Below, one piece after another: positions 16,461-23,420 of a stretch of DNA of 64,000 nt (position 1 is its first letter; every line of letters begins with the position of its first letter). The stretch covers positions 1 through 64,000 of the forward strand of contig NZ_DRFV01000016.1 in NCBI RefSeq assembly GCF_011050365.1, written 5' to 3'. The translations under genes were made by a program, and so were the position numbers. The notes beneath the pieces were generated by a model. That model saw only the letters and a list, made by a program, of their open reading frames with translations. It had not been told where the DNA came from and ran no database searches. This DNA is from Pseudohongiella sp. Its GTDB lineage: Bacteria > Pseudomonadota > Gammaproteobacteria > Pseudomonadales > Pseudohongiellaceae.

Positions 16461-18659
16461 ATGTTTCGATACCTCTGCAAGGCCAACTTTCTAGTGCTTT
16501 TACTGGGATTCAGTAACTTAATAGCGACAACACCGTCGTTAGCGCAAGAAGCCTATTTAATTGGCGCACGATTGACTCTGCCCACCGTTGACGTAGACGG
16601 CCAATACTACAGAGCAGAATTGGACATAGTTCCGGACACTGAACCCGTAGAGCTTGTCTTAACCAGCGGATTAGTTCTGGCAACAGCTGCACCGTCAAAT
16701 CCCGCCACTTTTTCCAACAACACTCTTAATATTCCCTTCCTTTCCTTTGGAGGGACTGACTATAAATTGGGGCTAGAGCTAGTGAATCCATCCCCAATGC
16801 GATTCAGACTTAGCAGCGCAACACCCATTGTGAGCGACAATATTAGTAACCCGGCAAGCATTGATGAAGCGATGCTGTCATTTAATGATTTCGAAAATGG
16901 CCTCTTTGGCTCTGTAGATGCATCACCAGGCTGGAAACTAGAGTCGAATATTGATGGCAATAGCTATTACTGTAACGCGCCCGGCAACACTTACAGCTCG
17001 TTCCGAGTGGGTGATAGCAGCTGGAGTAACTACGCGTTTGAAGCGCGGGTAAGACGCAATAGCAACAATGCAGATGGCTACCTTGAACTCTATGCGCGCT
17101 TCGACAATTCAAATGGCAATGGTTACCGAGCTGCACTAACTAAGGACTATGCCTTTCTTTCTTACGCGTCTCCCAGCAAAAACTGGCCGGGCAAAAGCGT
17201 CGATGCTGGAGTCGATCAATGGGTTACCCTCCGAGTTGAGCTGGTAGGTACTAATGTAAAATTCTTTGTTAATGGGCAACTGGTCTCGGAAACGACGGAC
17301 TCAAGTATTGCAAATGGTGTAGTGGGCGTTGGCGCAAACCCAAACACTTCGATCTGTATTGACGACTTGAAGGTCTGGGCTATTGACGAAAAAGGGCCCG
17401 TTGATCGAGATGTGCTAGGCGCACCGGACCCTTTTAATACAGCTTTGAAATACGCAGGTGCGTGTACATTTTGTTTCATGAGCGAAGACCCGCTATCCCC
17501 GGTCGCAAATGGTCAGGGTGGTTACAGACCTAATGACAGCGATACGCGCGAACAAATAGTAATAGATCAGACATTCTCTGTTCCAGCGGGCCAGGAGGTA
17601 ATTTGGGACAACAAGATTGTCTGGGTAAGGCCTACCCAGCGCGGCAATATCAATGTATTTGGTAAACTTACGATAGAGAACTCTCTACTGCTGTGGGAGC
17701 AGAACCAACACCAACAGACTCGACTTATCGTGAAAGACGGCGGATCGCTCTCCGTTGCGAGTTCCTATGCCTTTACTACAAACCCATTTCTTCTAAATTG
17801 GGACTACGAAAGTGGATCAACAATTTATTATGACAAAATGGTAAGCAATCACTGGACAGCCCTTTCTGGCTCCGTAAACTACACCTCCAAGAACTACTCG
17901 TCTGCCAGGCTCACAATTTTCGAAAATGTGCATAATGCAAACATTCAGATCTCGAATGCTCATCATGTTTGGCTAGAGGTCTTTCCACCTGCCGGTAATC
18001 ATACGATCGTATTCCCAGATAAAAAACCCGTATGGGCCAACTGGCATCTTAATGGACTTTGGCCCGCAACAACTGTGGCGATTGAAGAAAGCTACATCTA
18101 TGATAGGGATATTAGTCTTACTGCAGACGTGCACGCTACAATTGCTGACACCCCTAGCGGATTCAGCGTCGGCTGGGCGGTCAATAGCAATGACGCACAA
18201 ACACGGTCCTGCGAAATACGCGGGCTGGGTGACCCAAACAATAACGACGGTAAGCTTTATACTAAGAAGAGCTGGGATGTAAGTTGCAATAATTCTTCTT
18301 TGACTGTTATTAATTCAAAGGTCCAACGTGCGTGGCCAAATCCGTACGGTAACGTAACGCTGCGCGTCTACGATTCCAACCTCGTAGATCCGCGCAATTT
18401 TGGAAATCCCGGTGGTTCGCCCACAACATTCGAGGTTTATAACTCCAGAGTAGAAAACCTGGCAGCTTACCAAGGCGGAAGGGTTTATGCGGAGAATGTT
18501 AAAATTGGCACAGATATCGAGGTCAAAGACAATGGTACTCGCGTCTATGGCTACAATGTAGCCCGTAGTGAGGGGACAGGTCCTGTCACGGTGATTCAGG
18601 CGGGAGGGGGACTTTATATAGAGCTTTCGGAACCGGGAGCGCCGTGGGCGACGCCCTAG
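16461..18659 (+). CDS. Large exported protein: concanavalin-like domain plus beta-helix-type C-terminus
   Basis: The 732-residue protein has a signal peptide ending SLAQ. A region of about 145-310 has the phrasing of laminin-G/3-keto-glycoside-hydrolase-like jelly rolls (SNYAFEARVRRNSNNADGYL, DQWVTLRVELVGTNVKFFVNG). The C-terminal 350 residues are beta-strand and Asn rich with short repeating turns (SLTVINSKVQRAW, NVTLRVYDSNLVD), suggesting a right-handed beta-helix as in surface adhesins or polysaccharide-active proteins. No catalytic residues are identifiable. It may pair with the preceding exported protein in a surface function; that is inference from adjacency only. Confidence 0.6.
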   Translation: MFRYLCKANFLVLLLGFSNLIATTPSLAQEAYLIGARLTLPTVDVDGQYYRAELDIVPDTEPVELVLTSGLVLATAAPSNPATFSNNTLNIPFLSFGGTDYKLGLELVNPSPMRFRLSSATPIVSDNISNPASIDEAMLSFNDFENGLFGSVDASPGWKLESNIDGNSYYCNAPGNTYSSFRVGDSSWSNYAFEARVRRNSNNADGYLELYARFDNSNGNGYRAALTKDYAFLSYASPSKNWPGKSVDAGVDQWVTLRVELVGTNVKFFVNGQLVSETTDSSIANGVVGVGANPNTSICIDDLKVWAIDEKGPVDRDVLGAPDPFNTALKYAGACTFCFMSEDPLSPVANGQGGYRPNDSDTREQIVIDQTFSVPAGQEVIWDNKIVWVRPTQRGNINVFGKLTIENSLLLWEQNQHQQTRLIVKDGGSLSVASSYAFTTNPFLLNWDYESGSTIYYDKMVSNHWTALSGSVNYTSKNYSSARLTIFENVHNANIQISNAHHVWLEVFPPAGNHTIVFPDKKPVWANWHLNGLWPATTVAIEESYIYDRDISLTADVHATIADTPSGFSVGWAVNSNDAQTRSCEIRGLGDPNNNDGKLYTKKSWDVSCNNSSLTVINSKVQRAWPNPYGNVTLRVYDSNLVDPRNFGNPGGSPTTFEVYNSRVENLAAYQGGRVYAENVKIGTDIEVKDNGTRVYGYNVARSEGTGPVTVIQAGGGLYIELSEPGAPWATP

Positions 18660-19009
18660 ACTTATTAAGTAAAAGTGCGATGTTCAACAAACGCCGGACA
18701 AAATAACGCATTTTAGTGCTCCATAACGTTTTGAACTTCGTACTTTTAATCGATTTGGCCGGAGGCAAGGTCAATAGGTACCAGGGCGGGAAACATATAG
18801 TGCACTGATGAAGCCAGTATTAGAGAAACTGACCGGAGACGACATGATCGCTCAGGCCGCATACCCCGCCATGTCAGGGCCGTGCTGGCTGGAAGTCTTT
18901 TTAATCAACGTCTTGCTGGCTTGTGTCAGACACGAAAGATTATTCGGCATTTAGTCAGGGCAAATCCCTAAGTTTGTCCAAAGCGGGCAAATTACGGTAG
19001 CAATTACAA
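18660..19009. other. Right end of cargo 5, no supported gene
   Basis: Gene-free DNA. A 48-codon frame from ATG 18808 to the stop at 18954 is open but lacks a ribosome site and any family likeness. The words GATTATTCGGC here also occur near 354 at the left island edge, a possible trace of a shared element end. Confidence 0.4.
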
Positions 19010-19061
19010 TATTGCAGAAATTGCCGGAAATAGTGGTGGGCCCACCTGGACTCGAACCAGG
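19010..19061. repeat. Perfect 52-bp direct repeat of tRNA 3' end and flank (R6)
   Basis: Bases 19010-19061 are identical to 19260-19311, 250 bp to the right. They cover 24 bases beyond the tRNA plus its last 28 bases (CCA, acceptor strand, T arm). This is the cleanest and presumably youngest duplication in the island. It encloses a 250-bp unit without a gene. Confidence 0.85.
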
Positions 19062-19159
19062 TGTAATGCCCCCATTACCCGAAGCAGCTATCAGGAGAAT
19101 CTAAGTGCTGCCATCAGCAATCGTCGAGGTTGAGCGGGTGGGGTAGGGTCAAGGCCGGA

Positions 19160-19283
19160 AGTAGCGGACTATATCCTTAAGTGACGGATGCATAGTCCGT
19201 CACTTATACCGGCCAAAAGTCCGCTACTCGGAAGCTAATTCAATGAAATACAAGGGATTTATTGCAGAAATTGCCGGAAATAG
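19160..19283. repeat. Conserved flank next to the intact tRNA (R7)
   Basis: This is the best preserved version of the segment that precedes each partial tRNA copy. It includes a perfect 9-bp hairpin, AGTGACGGA / TCCGTCACT with a 7-base loop (19180-19204), 100 bp before the tRNA CCA end. The hairpin resembles the anticodon arm of the adjacent tRNA (ACGGA-TTATGAG-TCCGC on the plus strand). Downstream of the minus-strand tRNA, it could also act as its terminator or processing signal. Confidence 0.7.
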
Positions 19284-19360
19284 TGGTGGGCCCACCTGGA
19301 CTCGAACCAGGGACAAACGGATTATGAGTCCGCTACTCTAACCAACTGAGTTATAGGCCC
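19284..19360 (-). tRNA. tRNA-Ile2 (anticodon CAT), integration target of the island
   Basis: The 77-base minus-strand cloverleaf has a 7-bp acceptor (GGGCCTA / TGGGCCC with one G-U), D stem ACTC/GAGT, anticodon stem GCGGA/TCCGT with loop CTCATAA, T stem CCTGG/CCAGG and an encoded CCA. The anticodon CAT is at 19324-19326. C4-G69 and C5-G68 in the acceptor favour lysidine-modified tRNA-Ile2, which reads AUA, over elongator tRNA-Met; an automated caller may label it Met. Its 3' half is the source of all island direct repeats. Confidence 0.85.
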
Positions 19361-19381
19361 GCGCAGTACAACCGAAGGCGG

Positions 19382-19410
19382 ATTATAAGGTTCTGTCGGG
19401 CAGGTTGCCA
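19382..19410 (-). promoter_or_regulatory. Promoter of the tRNA gene
   Basis: On the minus strand TGGCAA (19410-19405) and a consensus TATAAT (19387-19382) are separated by 17 bases. Transcription would begin around 19375, about 15 bases before the tRNA 5' end. The promoter lies on the core side, so insertions at the 3' end leave it intact. Confidence 0.65.
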
Positions 19411-19520
19411 GCCCCAACCTCGTTTGCAGGGCAAGATTTTTTCACCCTTTTGTTTTCCTGAGTGAAGTCCGACAGCCCGATTTTGACGTATAATGGCCGC
19501 TCACCAATTCAGGAGTTGTC

Positions 19521-19955
19521 ATGAAAAATCTTGTCCTGCCAGTTTTAGCCCTTGTTTTTGCCGTAGTCATTTTTGATATCGCTTATTCCGAGCTGGACAT
19601 AAAGTCCCGTCCGAGTGTGCATACGTGTTCCGGTGAGTGTTATCAGGACTATGTTGCGGCTAACGGCACCATTGTCGATCAGCAGCGCGCGGCGGCGGAA
19701 GCAGCTGCGTTGGCCAGTCCGGCCGAGCTGGGCCGTCAAGCCTATGCCAGCTGCCAGGCGTGCCATGGTGCCGGTGGTGAAGGTGGTATTGGGCCGCAGT
19801 TGCAGGGCCGTGATGCGGCATTTATCACCCAGGCGTTGACCGCCTACAAGAACGGCGAAACCCGTGGCGCCCGCAGTAACATCATGTGGCCATCGGCCGA
19901 GTCGCTGTCCGCGCGCGATATCGAGAACCTGGCTGCCTTTGTCGAGACTCTGTAA
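19521..19955 (+). CDS. Monohaem class I cytochrome c
   Basis: The 144-residue protein has an N-terminal hydrophobic segment (3-22), either a signal peptide or a membrane anchor. The haem site is CQACH (78-82), with Met122 in SNIMWPSA as the likely axial ligand. The fold matches the small cytochrome c5/c553-like carriers that pass electrons in the periplasm. A long Ala-rich helix (55-70) precedes the haem domain. AGGAG at 19511-19515 supports the start. It converges on the PHP-domain gene with only three bases between stops and is the first core gene beyond the tRNA. Confidence 0.85.
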   Translation: MKNLVLPVLALVFAVVIFDIAYSELDIKSRPSVHTCSGECYQDYVAANGTIVDQQRAAAEAAALASPAELGRQAYASCQACHGAGGEGGIGPQLQGRDAAFITQALTAYKNGETRGARSNIMWPSAESLSARDIENLAAFVETL

Positions 19956-19958
19956 GCC

Positions 19959-21428
19959 TCAATCTTCGACATGAAACCTGATCGGGTTTGCGTAAAACCA
20001 CAGGTCTGACCAGGGATCTTCACCGCGCGGATCGAGCTCCGGCTCGAGTTGCGCGGTGTTGGTTCCACGCACCCGGATGTAGTGATCTGCGGGCAGAGAG
20101 TCGAAGTGGTAGCTAACTTCGCGATAGTCACCTGCAATTGTCCAGTCTGCTTCCGTAAAACGTGCCACCACTTCGGTATGTTCGTGTGTGTCAGTTGCCG
20201 GGTCGCTGACATGTCCGTGCATCTCCCCTGCGATCAGATCGATTCGCGTCACAGCTGGGTTGTCGCCGTGATGGTTGTCACTGTCCGGATCCAGAAAACG
20301 GATGGTGATGGTCACCGCCTGGCCGGCCGGCACCGACAATGTGCCGCCGATATGTGCCTGCTCGCCTGCAGACTCCGCTGTGACATACAGTTCGCTGATG
20401 AGATCGCCGGTGGTGACAAAAACACGACCGCCGCGAATGCCATCCAGAATATCCTCGTGACTCTTTTCCGCCCAAACGTAGGTTTTGGAGTATTCCCCCG
20501 GCCAGAAATCCGAGCCGCCTTCGCTGTAATGCACATGTGAGTCTGAGTTGGCAGTGATCCACCAGTTGCGACCTTCGCTGAGCATGGAGTCCCAGAATCC
20601 GCCGACGATGGCGGTGAGCTGGTCGAAGCCGCCCATGGTCGGGTGGTTGCCGTAGCCGCCACGGGCGCCATTGCGGTCAATGGTCCCGCCCGGATGCAGC
20701 GCTGCAGCCTGATGGCCGGGCGCGCCTTCCATGCCAATGGCGATTCCCGGGGCGAGGTCATTCCAGCTGCGTAACTCATGCGGTGTGGTCAGTCCATATT
20801 GCCGCACGGCGGGTGCGGAGCGCGAGGGGTGGTGGGCAATGATCACCGGTTTTTCGGGAAATTCCTTCATGAACCGCAGCGCTTCCAGCATCCTCGGTTC
20901 GGTGTCCCAGGTCGGGTCGGCGGGCCAGGGTTCGCGTTTGTTAAAGCTGGACTCAATGCTGTGCAGGCGATCGGCCTCATCGTGCGTGTGCGGCATGATC
21001 AGGCTGGAGTGGTCAGCGCCGGGGGTGTCAAACTCCATGCCGTAGAATTGAATGACGTCTGGCACGACCAGGCGCGACTGTTGCAGCTCCGGGTAGGCCT
21101 GTTGCAGATTTACCTGGCTGTGATTGGGCCCGCCATGATCGGTGGTGACCATCCAGCCCAATCCGTAGTAGCGGGCCATCAGGGCGTTCATCGGTGTAGG
21201 GTAGATGGCGTCGCCGCCCAGAATGGCGGCCGGTGGATTCTGCTCACGGTCCCAGCCGGTGCTGAAGCGGCTGTGGATATGATGGTCGCCCGCAATCCAC
21301 TGCCGTTCGCTGTCCTGCTGACTCTTACTCTGACTCTGCGCATGAGCAAGCGTTGCGCCTGCTATCACCGAGCTGCATAGCAATGAGTGGAAAATAAAGG
21401 CGGCCAGGGGACGGCGGTGATGGTACAT
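19959..21428 (-). CDS. Exported PHP-domain metal-dependent phosphoesterase
   Basis: The 489-residue protein has a signal peptide (to AHA). The PHP-type start DHHIHSRFSTGWDRE gives the HxH metal pair. TTDHGGPNH, AHHPSRSAP and NSDSHVHYSEGG supply further metal ligands. The C-terminal 130 residues are a beta-rich domain with a His-rich patch. PHP proteins hydrolyse phosphoesters using two or three metal ions; exported versions of this kind have no assigned substrate. It lies downstream of the AGCS symporter on the same strand, about 65 bases after its stop, so co-expression is possible. Confidence 0.75.
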   Translation of the reverse strand: MYHHRRPLAAFIFHSLLCSSVIAGATLAHAQSQSKSQQDSERQWIAGDHHIHSRFSTGWDREQNPPAAILGGDAIYPTPMNALMARYYGLGWMVTTDHGGPNHSQVNLQQAYPELQQSRLVVPDVIQFYGMEFDTPGADHSSLIMPHTHDEADRLHSIESSFNKREPWPADPTWDTEPRMLEALRFMKEFPEKPVIIAHHPSRSAPAVRQYGLTTPHELRSWNDLAPGIAIGMEGAPGHQAAALHPGGTIDRNGARGGYGNHPTMGGFDQLTAIVGGFWDSMLSEGRNWWITANSDSHVHYSEGGSDFWPGEYSKTYVWAEKSHEDILDGIRGGRVFVTTGDLISELYVTAESAGEQAHIGGTLSVPAGQAVTITIRFLDPDSDNHHGDNPAVTRIDLIAGEMHGHVSDPATDTHEHTEVVARFTEADWTIAGDYREVSYHFDSLPADHYIRVRGTNTAQLEPELDPRGEDPWSDLWFYANPIRFHVED

Positions 21429-21493
21429 GAGGTCAGCCTCTTCGATGATTAACGATTGAGTGCCTAGCCTGGCAGAAATTTGTGAAACTAATA

Positions 21494-23047
21494 TTACCGC
21501 AGGTGCTTCTGGTTCTCATGTGTCCAGTGTTCAGTCTCTATACCGATATCGGCGGAAATAAATTTACCACCGTTGGTCGCCCGGTAGTGTGCCAGTGCCT
21601 TGTACACCAGCGGGGCGCCCAGCAGCAGAATGGGGATGTTCAGGTACACCATGATGATATTGGTGAGGTCGGTAATGGTCCACAGGTTACCCAGCTCAAG
21701 TCCGGCCAGCACCGTCAGGGCGCCAAAGGGCACAAATACCAGTGAGCCCAGTACCCGCACGCCCAGAATGAAGGTGGTGGAGCGGGAGATGAAATTGGCC
21801 GAGATCTCGGCAAAGGAGATCATGCCCAGCAGGGTGGTAAAAGCGAACAGCGCGTAGCACGCGGCCAGGATAATGATCACAGCCTGCGCAATAAACGCGG
21901 GTACCAGCGCTTCCACCGACGTGAGATAGGTGCCGATGCGTGAGGCGCTGTCCGAGGCCCATTCCGCGCTGCTGGCCGAGCCGGTCCATAAATGTGCAAG
22001 CACCACAATAAATCCGGTGAGGGTGCAGATAATAAGGGTGTCAAAGAACACCCCCAGGCTTTGCACAAACCCCTGTTCGCACGGGTGGTCGTTGTCGGCC
22101 GCCGCCGCGGCCATGGTAATAGTCCCCTGGCCGGCTTCGTTGGACATCAGGCCGCGTTTCACCCCTTCAGCCAGCGCCACCCCCATGGCGCCTCCGAACA
22201 ATGCGTCAGGAGAAAACGCGCCCACCAGCACCGCCGAGAAAAAGCTTGGAATCAGTGGCAGGTTGATCAGTACGATCAACAGCGAAATGAGGCAGAACAC
22301 AGTTGCCTTGATTGGCACCAGCACGTTGGTGTACGCCGTTACCCGCCGGATGCCGCCCAGAATCAGCCAGGCACAGCTGGCCACCATCACCATGGCAATG
22401 CCGTAATAAAGGGTCGACTGGCGATCGGAGACGGTGCCCGTGGCGGTGTCCGCGATCATACCGATAGCGGTAAACACGTTAAAGGTTTGCACTGGCACAT
22501 TGAATAGAGCGTAGATCATGAAGGCGACACTGAGCACAATGCCTACGATACGTTTGTTGCCTACTATGCGCCGACCATAAAACGGCATGCCGCCAACGTA
22601 CTCGTTGTCTTTCTTTTCCTTGAACAGTTGTGCCAGTACCGATTCCATAAACGCGGTCGCCATGCCAAACAGGGCTGCCACCCACATCCAGAAAAGGGCG
22701 CCGGGGCCGCCGACGGTAATGGCGCCGGTGACACCAACAATATTGCCCGGGCCGGCGCGCATGGCCAGGCCTAGCAGAAACGACGCCAGCGCACTGATGC
22801 CGGTCCGGTCACTGCGCTTGCGCAACATGATCGGGATCGCTCGGGTAAAGCTCAGGGTCTGTACAAACCCGGTTTTGACAGTAAAAACAATACCCATGCC
22901 GAGCAGAATGATCACGGCCAGTGACAATTGGCCGAGCAGGGGGATTGACCGGTAAGTGGCAAACTGCGTTGGAAAGTCCCAGACAGCATTGGAGACCGGG
23001 GCGATAAACCCGAACAGATTATTAACCGACTCAAATAATTCCTGCAC
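21494..23047 (-). CDS. Sodium:alanine/glycine symporter (AGCS family)
   Basis: The 517-residue inner-membrane protein has about eleven hydrophobic segments. The family signature is clear: AGPGNIVGVTGAITVGGPG followed by ALFWMWVAALFG, and SNEAGQGTITMAAAAA further on. It couples uptake of alanine or glycine to sodium. The C-terminus is polar. The gene is transcribed divergently from the TonB-dependent receptor gene. Substrate choice between alanine and glycine cannot be read from the sequence. Confidence 0.88.
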   Translation of the reverse strand: MQELFESVNNLFGFIAPVSNAVWDFPTQFATYRSIPLLGQLSLAVIILLGMGIVFTVKTGFVQTLSFTRAIPIMLRKRSDRTGISALASFLLGLAMRAGPGNIVGVTGAITVGGPGALFWMWVAALFGMATAFMESVLAQLFKEKKDNEYVGGMPFYGRRIVGNKRIVGIVLSVAFMIYALFNVPVQTFNVFTAIGMIADTATGTVSDRQSTLYYGIAMVMVASCAWLILGGIRRVTAYTNVLVPIKATVFCLISLLIVLINLPLIPSFFSAVLVGAFSPDALFGGAMGVALAEGVKRGLMSNEAGQGTITMAAAAADNDHPCEQGFVQSLGVFFDTLIICTLTGFIVVLAHLWTGSASSAEWASDSASRIGTYLTSVEALVPAFIAQAVIIILAACYALFAFTTLLGMISFAEISANFISRSTTFILGVRVLGSLVFVPFGALTVLAGLELGNLWTITDLTNIIMVYLNIPILLLGAPLVYKALAHYRATNGGKFISADIGIETEHWTHENQKHLR

Positions 23048-23420
23048 CCATTCCTCCGCTTGTTCCCATAGGTTTCGATGTTGCCTGGTAATGGGCTCAA
23101 TCTATCACGGTATTTCGTTCAGGTTAACCGCCGAAGCAACTGATTGACTTGGGTTTAAGTTCTGAGCTAATCTCTCGCGGCAGCGAAGTAGAGATTTGTC
23201 GTATCTCATTTTTTGTGCAGTAGCGAAATCAGAATAAAAATGTGTATTTTGGTGACGTTTCATGAAATTGGCTATGTAAAGTCTGACTGGTAGTTCAATA
23301 AACGAGCTTTTCGCTGGGTTACGTTTGAACGCAGTAAAGATAAAAATAATATTAATATAGTCAATGCACTTAGTCTTTTATTGACAATAATAATTAAGTC
23401 TATAAAAGAAAGGGGAAATC
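23048..23420. other. Divergent promoter region between symporter and receptor genes
   Basis: Gene-free, increasingly AT-rich toward the receptor gene. It carries the receptor's candidate promoter (23325-23352) and ribosome site (AAAGGGG before ATG 23421). The symporter promoter is not obvious. Confidence 0.5.
23325..23352 (+). promoter_or_regulatory. Candidate promoter of the TonB-dependent receptor gene
   Basis: TTGAAC (23325-23330) and TAATAT (23347-23352) are separated by 16 bases and leave a leader of about 60 bases. A TTGACA at 23381 is followed by TATAAA only 14 bases on and too close to the start codon, so it is less likely. Confidence 0.4.

Larger units (their letters stand above)
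711..19329. mobile_element. Composite tRNA-anchored genomic island with serial junctions
   Basis: The region between the outermost and innermost tRNA-derived direct repeats holds five unrelated cargo blocks, each bounded by a copy of the tRNA 3' half. The identity runs from the 3' CCA through the anticodon loop, the segment typically reused by tRNA-targeting tyrosine recombinases. Copies are perfect near the tRNA and progressively worse leftward (46/46, 41/45, 40/47, 37/47, about 36/46). No integrase, excisionase or complete transposase is present, so the element may be immobile now or mobilised in trans. The direct repeats are seen; the integration mechanism is inferred. Confidence 0.7.

Noticed and set aside
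1-19283. Integrase, excisionase or relaxase in the island
   Set aside because: No frame in this region shows tyrosine or serine recombinase motifs; the TraF-type protein is an outer-membrane barrel and not evidence of conjugation.
23381-23406. TTGACA with TATAAA as the receptor-gene promoter
   Set aside because: The spacer is 14 bases and transcription would start inside the ribosome site.
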